NCBI RefSeq assembly: GCF_003217095.1
Contig: NZ_QJSR01000001.1
Coordinates: forward strand, 124,001 to 188,000
Reading direction: 5' to 3'
DNA from: Rhizobium sp. PP-CC-3A-592
Lineage (GTDB): Bacteria; Pseudomonadota; Alphaproteobacteria; Rhizobiales; Rhizobiaceae
Length of the DNA stretch: 64,000 nucleotides
How positions within the stretch are numbered: position 1 is the stretch's first letter; each line of letters starts with the position of its first letter. The notes beneath the pieces are model-generated. The model did no database searches, had not been told where the DNA came from, and saw only the letters and a list, made by a program, of their open reading frames with translations. This document shows positions 47,547-56,572 of this stretch, in pieces. The position numbers and the translations under genes were made by a program.

Positions 47547-49667
47547 ATGACGGACAGCAACGACCTTTTCGCGAACACACCGCCCGCTCCCCGGAAGCCC
47601 TCCGAGCCGAAGACGCTCGACCCGACGTCGTCTGCCGGCAAGGCAGCGGATGCCAAACCGGGCGTCCCGACGAAGGCAGAGGAACCGAAAGCGGCCACGC
47701 GTGCTCCGGGAACCCCCGCCTCTCAGCTGAAGGCCGACACGGGCGATTACAACGCGTCTGCGATCGAAGTTCTCGAAGGCCTCGAGCCGGTCCGCCGTCG
47801 CCCCGGCATGTATATCGGTGGCACGGACGAGAAGGCGCTGCACCATCTGTTTGCCGAAGTCATCGACAACTCGATGGACGAAGCCGTGGCGGGCCATGCC
47901 AATTTCATCGACGTTCATCTCGACGCGGAAGGGTGCCTCGCGGTGACCGACAATGGTCGCGGCATCCCGGTCGAGAACCATCCGAAATTTCCGGGCAAGT
48001 CGACGCTCGAAGTGATCATGACCGTGCTCCACGCCGGCGGCAAATTCGACAGCAAGGTCTACGAGACGTCTGGTGGTCTCCACGGCGTCGGTGTGTCGGT
48101 CGTCAACGCACTGTCCGACGTGCTGGAAGTGGAAGTCGCGCGCAACCGGCGCCTTTATCGCCAGCGTTTTTCCCGCGGCATCCCGCAGGGCGGCCTTGAG
48201 GAACTGGGCGACGTACAGAACCGGCGCGGCACCCGCGTGCGGTTCCATCCGGACCCGGAAATCTTCGGCCCTCACGCCAAGTTCGAGCCGGCACGCCTCT
48301 TCCGCATGGCCCGCTCCAAGGCCTATCTCTTCGGTGGCGTCGAAATCCGCTGGTCGTGCGATCCGGTACTGGTCGAGGGCACGGACACGCCGGACAAGGC
48401 TGTGTTCCATTTCCCCGGCGGCTTGAAGGATTACCTCAAGGCGACGATGGGCTCCGAGTTCACGGTGACGCGCGAGATCTTCTCCGGCAAGACGGAGAAG
48501 ACCGGCGGCCATGGCGCGCTCGAATGGGCCGTGACGTGGTACGGTGGCGATTCGATCGTTCATTCCTATTGCAACACCATCCCGACGCCCGAGGGCGGGA
48601 CGCATGAAGCGGGCCTGCGCATCGCGTTGACCAAAGGCCTGAAGGCCTATGCGGACCTGACGCAGAACAAGCGCGCGGCGATCGTCACCACAGACGACGT
48701 GATGATTTCGGCCGCCGGCATGCTGTCCGTGTTCATCCGCGAGCCGGAATTCGTCGGCCAGACCAAGGATAAGCTCGCCACCGTCGAGGCACAGCGCATC
48801 GTCGAGAACGCGATCCGCGATCCCTTCGACCATTTCCTCGCCGGCAATCCGCAGGAAGCGGCGAAGCTTCTGGAGTGGGTGATCGAGCGCGCCGACGAGC
48901 GTGTCCGCCGCCGCAAGGAAAAGGAAGTCACCCGCAAGAGCGCCGTGCGCAAGCTGCGCCTGCCGGGCAAGCTCGCCGACTGCTCGCAGAACTCGGCGCT
49001 GGGTGCCGAACTCTTCATCGTCGAAGGCGATTCGGCCGGTGGCTCGGCCAAGCAGGCGCGCAACCGCTCCAACCAGGCGATCCTGCCGCTGCGGGGCAAG
49101 ATCCTCAACGTCGCCAGCGCGGGCCGCGAAAAGCTGGGCGCAAACCAGCAGATCTCGGATCTCGTGCAGGCGCTCGGTTGCGGGACACGGTCGAAATATC
49201 GTCAGGAAGATCTCCGCTACGACCGCGTCATCGTCATGACCGATGCCGACGTGGACGGTGCGCATATCGCCTCGCTGCTGATCACCTTCTTCTATCAGGA
49301 AATGCCGGAACTGATTCGTGGCGGTCATCTCTATCTCGCGGTGCCCCCGCTCTACCGCATGACGCAGGGGACGAGGACGCTTTATGCGCGTGACGACATC
49401 CACCGGGTCGAGCTGATGGAGAAGGAATTCACCGGGCGCGGCAAGGTCGAGATCGGACGCTTCAAGGGCCTCGGAGAGATGATGCCGGCGCAGTTGAAGG
49501 AAACGACGATGGATCCGGCAAAGCGCACGCTCCTCAAGGTCTCCATCGATGATGTCGACTTCGAGGGCACACGCGACGCGGTGGACAATCTGATGGGCAC
49601 CAAGCCGGAAGCCCGCTTCCGCTTCATCCAGGAACGTGCCGTCTTCGCCGAGAACCTCGACATCTGA
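47547..49667 (+). CDS. parE: DNA topoisomerase IV subunit B
   Basis: About 706 residues from ATG 47547 (a TTG twelve bases earlier is less likely). Residues 1-70 are a Pro/Ala/Lys-rich extension. The GHKL ATPase has DEAVAGH, DNGRGIPV and GLHGVGVSVVNA, and the TOPRIM domain has EGDSAGGSAKQ and DADVDGAHI. The length without a GyrB-type insertion and the sequence RNRSNQAILPLRGKILNV fit ParE. It relieves supercoils and decatenates chromosomes with ParC, encoded elsewhere. Confidence 0.93.
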   Translation: MTDSNDLFANTPPAPRKPSEPKTLDPTSSAGKAADAKPGVPTKAEEPKAATRAPGTPASQLKADTGDYNASAIEVLEGLEPVRRRPGMYIGGTDEKALHHLFAEVIDNSMDEAVAGHANFIDVHLDAEGCLAVTDNGRGIPVENHPKFPGKSTLEVIMTVLHAGGKFDSKVYETSGGLHGVGVSVVNALSDVLEVEVARNRRLYRQRFSRGIPQGGLEELGDVQNRRGTRVRFHPDPEIFGPHAKFEPARLFRMARSKAYLFGGVEIRWSCDPVLVEGTDTPDKAVFHFPGGLKDYLKATMGSEFTVTREIFSGKTEKTGGHGALEWAVTWYGGDSIVHSYCNTIPTPEGGTHEAGLRIALTKGLKAYADLTQNKRAAIVTTDDVMISAAGMLSVFIREPEFVGQTKDKLATVEAQRIVENAIRDPFDHFLAGNPQEAAKLLEWVIERADERVRRRKEKEVTRKSAVRKLRLPGKLADCSQNSALGAELFIVEGDSAGGSAKQARNRSNQAILPLRGKILNVASAGREKLGANQQISDLVQALGCGTRSKYRQEDLRYDRVIVMTDADVDGAHIASLLITFFYQEMPELIRGGHLYLAVPPLYRMTQGTRTLYARDDIHRVELMEKEFTGRGKVEIGRFKGLGEMMPAQLKETTMDPAKRTLLKVSIDDVDFEGTRDAVDNLMGTKPEARFRFIQERAVFAENLDI

Positions 49668-49696
49668 TCGGCAACGCTGCGCCCGCCCAATTGTGG

Positions 49697-50155
49697 TCAG
49701 GCGACGATCTTCTCCATGAAAAGGCTGAGCGGATCGGGCTTGTAGCTTCCGAACGGCTTGATGTCGCGGTAGCCCGCTTTGCGGTAGAGGCTGATGGCTT
49801 CGGGCTGATAGATCCCGGTTTCGAGCCGGACCGTCGTCAGTCCGGTGTCCCGCGCCGTCTGCTCGATGGCGTCGAGGAGAGACCGTCCTGCGCGCATACC
49901 GCGCGCCTTCGGATCGACGAACATCCGCTTGATCTCGCCGCTGCCGTCACCAGCCGCCACCAGCGCGCAACAGCCAATAATGGCGCCGTCATGCCGTGCA
50001 ACGAGAAACGAGACCTCGGGCTTTTCCAGCGTCTCGAGATCGACCAGATGGTTGCTCTCCGCCGGATAGAGCGACTGGGCGTAGGCGTCCGACTGGTTGA
50101 GGAGATCGATGACGTCAGGTTGGCGCGGGGGTTCTTTTCGTATGTCCAGAGTCAC
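49697..50155 (-). CDS. GNAT-family N-acetyltransferase
   Basis: About 152 residues from GTG 50155, with AGGAAA about nine bases upstream. The GNAT core includes the beta4 strand EIKRMFVDP, the acetyl-CoA loop ARGMRAGRSLL (Q/RxxGxG/A-like, with RGMRAG) and the LYRKAGYR motif near the end. The small-molecule or protein substrate is unknown. It is convergent with parE, with 29 bases between. Confidence 0.87.
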   Translation of the reverse strand: MTLDIRKEPPRQPDVIDLLNQSDAYAQSLYPAESNHLVDLETLEKPEVSFLVARHDGAIIGCCALVAAGDGSGEIKRMFVDPKARGMRAGRSLLDAIEQTARDTGLTTVRLETGIYQPEAISLYRKAGYRDIKPFGSYKPDPLSLFMEKIVA

Positions 50156-50378
50156 TTGGCTTAGTTTCCTGAGAAAGAGAATCTGCAAGGTGAAGAGCCG
50201 CAAAAGCTGCTTCAGCCGATTCTATACCGATTCTGGCAGTGATCCAGAGTGTACGGTCACGGCTTGCGAGTGCTGCGGCGAAACAGAAGTGAAATCGATA
50301 ACAGCTTGGATGTTCGCGCCATAATTCCGAGCTACGATTTGTTTACCATCGTCTTCGAAACAGGAGACAGGACAGATC

Positions 50379-50858
50379 ATGGTGACTGCAGCGCTCGTCG
50401 TAATGACGATTCTCGGATGTGACGACAGCGTCAGCCAGTGCCATTATGTCGATACGGTGAAAGGCTCATGGGAGACGGTGGCGGCCTGCGACGACCAATC
50501 CCAGCGAAAGCTCCCCGCCTATTCGAACGCCAGCTATCCCGTGATCGTCGCCATGTGCGAGAAGACGGTGGATGCATCGATCGCAACGGCAGCGGAGAAC
50601 GGCACCGTTACTCCTCCCCCGCCACCGCTGGCCAACACTCCCTCGCCGGCCTCCCCCACGACAGCGGCGTCTACGAACGGACCCGCTTCACATCCGGCCG
50701 AGGTCGCCTCTGGAGCGCGTCAGCCCCTCCCCCAGCGGGCTTATGCAATGATCCGCGGCGTGTTGCCGGACACGCAGAAGATCCGCCACGCAATATCCGT
50801 TCCTGTTCACTATCTGGGTGACGGCTATTCCTGGGTTGCAACGCGAATCGCCCGCTGA
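50379..50858 (+). CDS. Small Cys-containing exported protein of unknown function
   Basis: A 159-residue protein. A short hydrophobic N-terminus (MVTAALVVMTILGC) is followed by a compact domain with four cysteines (CDD, QCHYV, ACDDQ, MCEK) within residues 14-61, then a Pro/Ala/Thr/Ser linker and a C-terminal segment AYAMIRGVLPDTQKI. The LGC could be a lipobox or the start of a disulfide-bonded fold. The arrangement is typical of small envelope proteins of rhizobia without assigned role. The ATG has AGGAGACAGGACAGATC upstream. Confidence 0.62.
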   Translation: MVTAALVVMTILGCDDSVSQCHYVDTVKGSWETVAACDDQSQRKLPAYSNASYPVIVAMCEKTVDASIATAAENGTVTPPPPPLANTPSPASPTTAASTNGPASHPAEVASGARQPLPQRAYAMIRGVLPDTQKIRHAISVPVHYLGDGYSWVATRIAR

Positions 50859-50892
50859 CGTCCGGCGAACGGCCGCCTCAACGTGCCTGCGG

Positions 50893-51915
50893 TCAAACGA
50901 TCAAGCCGGCCGCGATCAGGCTCGCGGCGGTTGCCGCGACGGTCTCGCGCTCCGGCCGGGTCGTCCAGCCGAGCAGGCGTCGTGCCTTCTCGCTGTTCAC
51001 GCGGTTGTCGCGTCCAAGCTCCTTCACGATCATGGCTAGGCCGGGATGCATGGAGGCTGCGGCCTTGGCCGTCCAGTTCGGAACGGTCATGCCGGGCAAC
51101 TTGCCCGCTCTCTCCGGAACGGCCTCGCGGAGCATGGCGACGATCTCCGCGATACTCAGCGACTGCCCGGCGACGATCAACCGCTCGCCGATCGATGCCT
51201 CCGTCTGAAGCGCCAAGACATGCGCCGTCGCCACATCGCGGACATCGACGACCGGAACGGAAAACTTGGGCATGGCGGGATAGCGGCCGTTCAGCAGATT
51301 GCGCACGATCCCGACCGAGGTCGCAGCCGTCTTTCCGATCATGGGACCGAGAATCATACCCGGGCAGAGCACCGTGAGGTCGAGACCCAGCACTTCGGCC
51401 TCGGCCCAGGCGGCGCGCTCGGCAAGCGTCTTCGACGCGTAGTAGACGGTGGCGAACTTGCCGTCCGCGTCCGTCCAGTTCCGCTCGTCATAGGGGGCTA
51501 CGCCATCGCCGTACATGACCGCGGCGATCGATGAGGTCAGCACGACGCGGCGAATGCCGGCATCGACCGCGGCCCGTAACACGCGCCGGGTGCCCTCGAC
51601 AGCTGGCCGAATCACGTCCTGCGGATCGTCAGGCGTCTTGGCCGGAAAGGGCGAGGCTGTGTGGAACAGAACATCCGCGCCCTTCAGCGCCGCCGACCAA
51701 CCGTTATCGGATTCCAGATCCGCGAGGGCGATGGTGAGATTGTCGGCGGGCTGCCCGTACATCTCTTCGAGAGCCATCTTCGCCTGCTTGCCGCGAACGG
51801 CCGAGCGAAAGGTTCCGCAGACAGCGTAGTCCTGCTGCAAAAGGGACAGCGTCAGATGGCGGCCGAGAAACCCGCCCGCACCGGTGACGACGACGCGCCG
51901 ATTCGTTTCCGACAT
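50893..51915 (-). CDS. NAD(P)-dependent epimerase/reductase of the dihydroflavonol reductase group
   Basis: A 340-residue extended SDR. TGAGGFLGRHL (11-21) is the coenzyme site, TSSIAAVMYG the serine region and YYASKTLAE the catalytic YxxxK. Overall it resembles dihydroflavonol-4-reductase-like bacterial aldehyde/ketone reductases. The substrate is unassigned. It is convergent with the small exported protein and alone in its transcription unit; the 145 bases upstream hold no gene. Confidence 0.87.
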   Translation of the reverse strand: MSETNRRVVVTGAGGFLGRHLTLSLLQQDYAVCGTFRSAVRGKQAKMALEEMYGQPADNLTIALADLESDNGWSAALKGADVLFHTASPFPAKTPDDPQDVIRPAVEGTRRVLRAAVDAGIRRVVLTSSIAAVMYGDGVAPYDERNWTDADGKFATVYYASKTLAERAAWAEAEVLGLDLTVLCPGMILGPMIGKTAATSVGIVRNLLNGRYPAMPKFSVPVVDVRDVATAHVLALQTEASIGERLIVAGQSLSIAEIVAMLREAVPERAGKLPGMTVPNWTAKAAASMHPGLAMIVKELGRDNRVNSEKARRLLGWTTRPERETVAATAASLIAAGLIV

Positions 51916-52060
51916 GAGCTTCTCCTTGGCATGCGATGACCTCCGCCATTTTCGGCGTGCCTCATGCCTTACAGGATCCCGTCAGCAATCGGAATTCTTT
52001 GCCGGACAAAAGCCCTTCGGCATGGGGCGTGGTCGAGCCGATGGGATGAGCCCGCCTGTG

Positions 52061-53188
52061 TCAGGCCGCCTGTCGTGCAGCCAATTGCGCGTAATCGCGG
52101 GCGAAGCGCCGCTGCTCGGCGATAGCGAGCTTTTCCACACATTCCGACAGGCCGGAGCTATCCGGCGTCTGGCGGAGGCGATGGACGAGGACCGCGGCGA
52201 TGGACGCTGCGGGGAGATGGCTGCCCTGCCGTCGCTCTCTCCGCCAGATCAAGATGGCTTCTGCGAAGAGCGCGCCGATCTCGCGACCGAGACCGCCGGA
52301 TTCGAACAGAGCCTGGAGCGCTTGCGTGCGTCCGTCGGAGAGAATGGAGCGCACCCGCTTTTCCCCTACATGGGTCAGGTCGACGATGGCGGCCGCGAAG
52401 AAGTCGATGCGGCCATGGCAGAGGGCATTGACCAGCAAGGCGGGCGTCAGGCGTCCGGTAACGCGGAGTTCCGCGATCAGGGCCTTGATATCCGCATCCG
52501 CAACCTCGCCCGCGATGTCGATGGCGGCGGTTTCGCAGGCCTGCCGGGCAATGCGTTGCAGGCGTTCGGTGCCGACCACGGCTTGAAGGAAGGCCGTGCC
52601 GTTGAGCGCGGTACCGACATGCTCGACCAGAACCTGCCGCGCATCTGCCGGAAGATCCTCGCGCTCCAGAAGCATGTTGCGCACCGCACAAACGTCTCCA
52701 TGACGATCCGCGAGGCGCTTCAGGGTTCGACGCGACAGGTCGGCCGAGGGATTTTCGAGGAGGATCACGATCTCCGGCACGCCGCCGATTTCGCCGATGG
52801 CAGCCGCAACCGTGCGAGACACCGTTCTGCGGGAGGCAATGAAGGCGCGCAGCTCGGGCGTTCCGCGCGCCGCGAGATCGATCAGGTCGTCATCGGAGAG
52901 AACGGGGGAGCGGGTGGCGACAGCAAAGGCGATCTCCGGCTGGTCTTCGGCCAGCGACAGAATGATCGGACGCGGGGCGTCCCTCGCCGAAGCCAGCGCC
53001 TCGGCAAGGGCCAGACGCACCTTTGGCGAGGGATCGTCCAGAAGAAAGGTCATCGCCATATCGGCGGCATGCCGGTCGATCCGGTCGCCATTCTTCGCAC
53101 AATAGGCGCGCGCCAGGGCGCTGGCGGCGCGGGCGCGGTCCGTTGCCTTGGCGGTTTCGACCCAGCGAAGAAATGCTTGTATGATCAC
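52061..53188 (-). CDS. DUF2336 domain protein
   Basis: About 375 residues from GTG 53188 (a TTG six codons earlier is possible). It is an all-helical repeat protein: HEAT-like helices such as SPKVRLALAEALA, SADLSRRTLKRLA and PADARQVLVEHV recur through residues 45-210, matching DUF2336, common in alphaproteobacteria. No enzymatic motif is visible. A scaffold or regulatory role is only a guess. It is divergent from the CitE-like gene; the 75-base region between carries an imperfect dyad around AACGTTTAAG. Confidence 0.82.
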   Translation of the reverse strand: MIIQAFLRWVETAKATDRARAASALARAYCAKNGDRIDRHAADMAMTFLLDDPSPKVRLALAEALASARDAPRPIILSLAEDQPEIAFAVATRSPVLSDDDLIDLAARGTPELRAFIASRRTVSRTVAAAIGEIGGVPEIVILLENPSADLSRRTLKRLADRHGDVCAVRNMLLEREDLPADARQVLVEHVGTALNGTAFLQAVVGTERLQRIARQACETAAIDIAGEVADADIKALIAELRVTGRLTPALLVNALCHGRIDFFAAAIVDLTHVGEKRVRSILSDGRTQALQALFESGGLGREIGALFAEAILIWRRERRQGSHLPAASIAAVLVHRLRQTPDSSGLSECVEKLAIAEQRRFARDYAQLAARQAA

Positions 53189-53263
53189 CGACGCCCCACT
53201 ACGCAAAACGGACAGATGCTGATGTCGTCACGTTAAATGCGAAACGTTTAAGATTGGTTCACC

Positions 53264-53926
53264 ATGTCGATTAACGCCAGCGAAACCGGTCCGATCGTGC
53301 GACTGACCCGGGGCGACACGCCAGCTGACGCAGCCTTCGCCGTCGTGATCGGCCTGCAAGACCCTGTTCCCACACCGCGCCCGCAGCGTCTGCTCCTCGA
53401 GGCTAGCCTCGATGCGCTTGAGCGAGACGATGCCGCAGCCGTTTTCGAAACTCTCCGCCCGGATGGGATCTTGCTGCCAGACTGTCGGGGACGCGCCGAT
53501 CTGCAGGCGGCAGACGTTGCGCTCGGCGTGATCGAGGCGGAAGCGGGACTTGCGGCCGGTCGTCTCTCGATCGTTGCCCTCTTCGGCACGTCACCAGCGA
53601 ATTTCCTCGGTACCGAATACCTGTCCGGCGCGTCCGCGCGCCTGATCGCGCTGGTGCTGGACGAAGACGCACTTGCCGATGCCCTCCGCCTGCCGGCGAA
53701 GGCTGCTCGGTCCACATCTCCGGCCGTCATCATGGCGCGTGGCTACCTGATCCTGCAGGCTGCAGACGCAGGCGTACCCTGCTTTTGGTCCCTGCCCTCG
53801 AGCGAAACCGATGGGTATGCGCTGGTGCGCCTGCGCGATGCCGCGCTGGATCACGGGTTCCGGAACGTGCTCGTGCGGACGGCGGCGCAATGGGTGACGC
53901 TGGGGCAAGACAGCCGCCCGGACTGA
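53264..53926 (+). CDS. CitE/HpcH-like protein lacking catalytic residues
   Basis: A 220-residue protein resembling the second half of the CitE/HpcH aldolase TIM barrel: LRPDGILLP, DVALGVIEAEAGL and IVALFGTSPANFL match strands, and FLGTEYLSGASARLIALVLDEDALA matches the later metal region. The signature LPKVES is replaced by LPDCRG, losing the lysine and glutamate. It therefore looks like a pseudoenzyme or binding protein. Length (220 against ~280-320) also says shortened. The ATG at 53264 is used; context gives no partner. Confidence 0.6.
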   Translation: MSINASETGPIVRLTRGDTPADAAFAVVIGLQDPVPTPRPQRLLLEASLDALERDDAAAVFETLRPDGILLPDCRGRADLQAADVALGVIEAEAGLAAGRLSIVALFGTSPANFLGTEYLSGASARLIALVLDEDALADALRLPAKAARSTSPAVIMARGYLILQAADAGVPCFWSLPSSETDGYALVRLRDAALDHGFRNVLVRTAAQWVTLGQDSRPD

Positions 53927-53956
53927 CATTTCCGAGTGGGTGCCCGACTCTACAGG

Positions 53957-54562
53957 TCAGCGCTTCGGGCGAACCAGTTCAAAGACATCGCCGGCGTCGG
54001 CATAATCCATATAGCCAAGCCGGCCGACCGGACGTGCCTTCGCCATGTCGAAGCGACCGTTTCGCAGGGCTTCCTCGCGGATGTGGATGCCGACCACCTG
54101 TCCGATGACCACATGGTTTTCGGCGGGTTCGCCGGACAAGGTCTTGGGCCGGAACATCTCCGTCATCCGGCATTCGAGCGCAGCATAGGCCTCGCCGACG
54201 AACGGCGCCTCGACGAGGTTTCCATCGACCGGCGTCAGGCCGGCGGCGGCGAACTCGCTTTCCCCGTGCGGCAACGGGGCCGACGAGCGGTTCATCGGCT
54301 CGATGAGGTCGCGGCTGACGAAGCTGGCGGTGAAGACGCCGGTCTCCTCGATATTGCGGACGGTATCCTTCCAGCCCGAAGACGAGAACATCACCATCTT
54401 CGGCACATCGCAGATGGCATTGAAGAAGGAATAGGGCGCGAGATTGAGGCTGCCATCCTTTGCCCGCGTGCCGATCCAGCCGATCGGTCGCGGCGAGACG
54501 ATGGCCTTGAACGGATCGTGCGGCAGGCCGTGGGCGTTGGTGTCGGTCGGATAAAACATCAT
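53957..54562 (-). CDS. Flavin reductase-like protein (DIM6/NTAB family)
   Basis: About 201 residues from ATG 54562 (another ATG directly follows). The split-barrel FMN-binding fold shows SPRPIGWIGT, NLAPYSFFNAI and KDTVRNIEETG. It would reduce flavins with NAD(P)H or carry FMN for a partner. It starts eight bases after the nitroreductase stop on the same strand, so the two are probably an operon. Substrate unknown. Confidence 0.86.
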   Translation of the reverse strand: MMFYPTDTNAHGLPHDPFKAIVSPRPIGWIGTRAKDGSLNLAPYSFFNAICDVPKMVMFSSSGWKDTVRNIEETGVFTASFVSRDLIEPMNRSSAPLPHGESEFAAAGLTPVDGNLVEAPFVGEAYAALECRMTEMFRPKTLSGEPAENHVVIGQVVGIHIREEALRNGRFDMAKARPVGRLGYMDYADAGDVFELVRPKR

Positions 54563-54569
54563 AGAGCCC

Positions 54570-55154
54570 TTACGCGTCGCTGCCGACCCAGGTGACGATA
54601 TCGGAGAGTGCCGGACGCGGACGCTCCGTCGGCGGCACCTGCGGCGAGCCGATATGGATGAAGCCGGCGACCTTCTCATTGTCCCGAATGCCGAGAACCG
54701 AAAAGGCGCGCTGATCGAACGCGAACCATTCGCTCAACCAGTTCGAGCAGTAGCCAAGCGCATTGGCAGCCATCAGCAGGTTGAGGCAGACGGCACCGGC
54801 CGACATGACCTGCTCCCACTCCGGCACCTTGGCATGCGGCGCGGCCGTGCTGACGACGGCGATGACGACCGGCGCACGGGTCAATCGTGTGTTCTCGACC
54901 TTGATCATCTCCTCGGAGAGGTCCGGTTTCGCTTCCAGCGCCAGGCGGGCAAGGTCCGCACTGATCCGGCCACGTTCTTCGCCGCGATAGACGATGAAGC
55001 GCCACGGCGCGAGCTTGCCATGATCGGGGACGCGTGAAGCAAGCGTCAGCATCTCCTCGATCTCCGCCTGCTCGGGTCCGGGTTCGCACATCTGAAAGGC
55101 GGGGATGGAGCGGCGCGTTGCGAGGTAGTGCTTGAGGCCGGGAGCCGTCATCAT
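54570..55154 (-). CDS. Nitroreductase-family oxidoreductase (YdjA-like)
   Basis: About 194 residues from ATG 55154 (an adjacent second ATG is also possible). The nitroreductase fold shows [22 protein letters not shown] near residue 38-52 (YdjA-type signature), and [14 protein letters not shown] for FMN binding. The dimeric FMN enzyme reduces nitroaromatics or quinones with NAD(P)H in relatives; native substrate unknown. A much longer in-frame reading upstream is not supported. It precedes the flavin reductase gene. Confidence 0.86.
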   Translation of the reverse strand: MMTAPGLKHYLATRRSIPAFQMCEPGPEQAEIEEMLTLASRVPDHGKLAPWRFIVYRGEERGRISADLARLALEAKPDLSEEMIKVENTRLTRAPVVIAVVSTAAPHAKVPEWEQVMSAGAVCLNLLMAANALGYCSNWLSEWFAFDQRAFSVLGIRDNEKVAGFIHIGSPQVPPTERPRPALSDIVTWVGSDA

Positions 55155-55437
55155 GTCGGTCACTTTCACGGAAGCGGCCCTGCGACGGATGCCGTCGCAT
55201 GCCGGAATGTCGTCTGCTGCCGACGTCATCCGCCGGCCGGAATGGCTTGGCACGAAGGCCCGAGCGTGGCGCCGCATATCGATATGCACAACGGAGATGC
55301 TTTAACCTTGCGCAACCCTGTACCGGTCCTGCACATTATGCAGTAGGTTGCCGCAGGTGAGGTCCATTGCCGGCAGCCACGAATTCGCCATACCGGCGTC
55401 TCAAGTGGAGCCACCTCGTCAGGAAGTCAACCGTATC

Positions 55438-56493
55438 ATGCGTTACCCGGCTCTTCTTCGCTGCCTGCCCCCGGCCCCGCGCCCGGGCCTTGCCCTTGCT
55501 GCCCTGATTGCTTTCGGCGTGGCTGGCGGCATGGTTGGCAGCGCAGGGGCGCAGGACGTGCAGGACGATCCCTTCAAGAGCTTTCCGTCGATCTCCGCTC
55601 CACCGAAAATGCCCAAGCTGAACAGTTTCAGCCCCGTCATCCCGAGCGAAGCCGCGCACGGACCGACCACCCGCGACGTGCGGCTGGAGGCGCTCCTGAA
55701 GGACAAGGGCGGCGCCGTGGAGCAGGGTCTGACGTGGCGCGTGTTCAGCCCCATCCCCGGCTCCGACGGCAAGCTGCCGCTGGTTGCGACGTCACAGGGC
55801 GGCTCGGCCGCGTTCCTGCTGGTGCCCGGCGAATATTTCGTCAACGTCGCCTTCGGGCGCGCGGGCGCCACACGCAAGATTCGCGTTGCGGAAACCGGTA
55901 CCTTCGAACGGCAGGTGCTGGTGCTCGACGCAGGCGGCGTCACGCTCAACGCCGTCTCCGGCGCGGATGTTCGTATCCCGCAGGGCGAGCTCTCCTTCTC
56001 GATCTTTTCTTCCGATGTGAAAGAGGATGGCGAGCGGGCGCTGGTGGTCGCGGATGTGAAGCCCAACACCGTCGTGCGACTGAACACCGGCACCTATCAC
56101 GTCGTGTCGAATTACGGGTCCGTCAATGCGGTCATCCGCGCCGATATCCAGGTGGAAGCGGGCAAGCTGACCGAAGCGACGATCCAGCACCGGGCGGCGA
56201 AACTGACCTTGAAACTGGTCGCGGAACCGGGCGGCGAGGCGATCGCCGACACGGCCTGGTCAATCCTGACGGCATCCGGCGACGTGGTCAGCGAAAGCGT
56301 CGGCGCCTTTCCGACGCTCGTGCTCGCCGAAGGCGACTATAGCGCCGTGGCGCGCAACAATGAGAAAATCTACCAGCGCGACTTCACCGTGACGGCGGGC
56401 GTAAATGCCGATGTCGAGGTGCTGCTGTCGAACACGGCGGCGCAGCCGGGCGCCCAGTCCGCAGCCGTCGCGCCTGCCGGCGCTCAGGATTGA
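55438..56493 (+). CDS. Exported protein with three internal beta-sandwich-like repeats
   Basis: A 351-residue protein. The signal peptide is residues 1-35 (LALAALIAFGVAGGMVGSAGA). The mature part has three related units of ~85-95 residues, each with an aromatic-hydrophobic start (TWRVFSP, LSFSIFSS, AWSILTAS), a middle hydrophobic strand ending in G-[EDT]-Y (PGEYFVNV, TGTYHVVS, EGDYSAVA) and a closing strand. This resembles carboxypeptidase-regulatory-like folds. No enzymatic motif is seen. ATG 55438 has AGGAAG upstream. Ends just before a strong terminator. Confidence 0.72.
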   Translation: MRYPALLRCLPPAPRPGLALAALIAFGVAGGMVGSAGAQDVQDDPFKSFPSISAPPKMPKLNSFSPVIPSEAAHGPTTRDVRLEALLKDKGGAVEQGLTWRVFSPIPGSDGKLPLVATSQGGSAAFLLVPGEYFVNVAFGRAGATRKIRVAETGTFERQVLVLDAGGVTLNAVSGADVRIPQGELSFSIFSSDVKEDGERALVVADVKPNTVVRLNTGTYHVVSNYGSVNAVIRADIQVEAGKLTEATIQHRAAKLTLKLVAEPGGEAIADTAWSILTASGDVVSESVGAFPTLVLAEGDYSAVARNNEKIYQRDFTVTAGVNADVEVLLSNTAAQPGAQSAAVAPAGAQD

Positions 56494-56518
56494 ACGGGCA
56501 ACACGTACCCTGTGAGAT

Positions 56519-56551
56519 GAAAAAAGCCGGACCCTGCGGGCCCGGCTTTTT
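56519..56551. terminator. Bidirectional terminator between the exported repeat protein and thrS
   Basis: AAAAAGCCGG and CCGGCTTTTT enclose ACCCTGCGGGC, whose CC and GG extend the stem. A- and T-runs on both sides let it end the plus-strand gene at 56493 and the minus-strand thrS gene, whose stop is 22 bases away. Confidence 0.92.
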
Positions 56552-56572
56552 GTTCATTGTCCGTCGAGACGA

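Noticed and set aside
47202-49403. Long minus-strand frame opposite parE
   Set aside because: Antisense shadow of parE, composition driven, no motif and no ribosome site.
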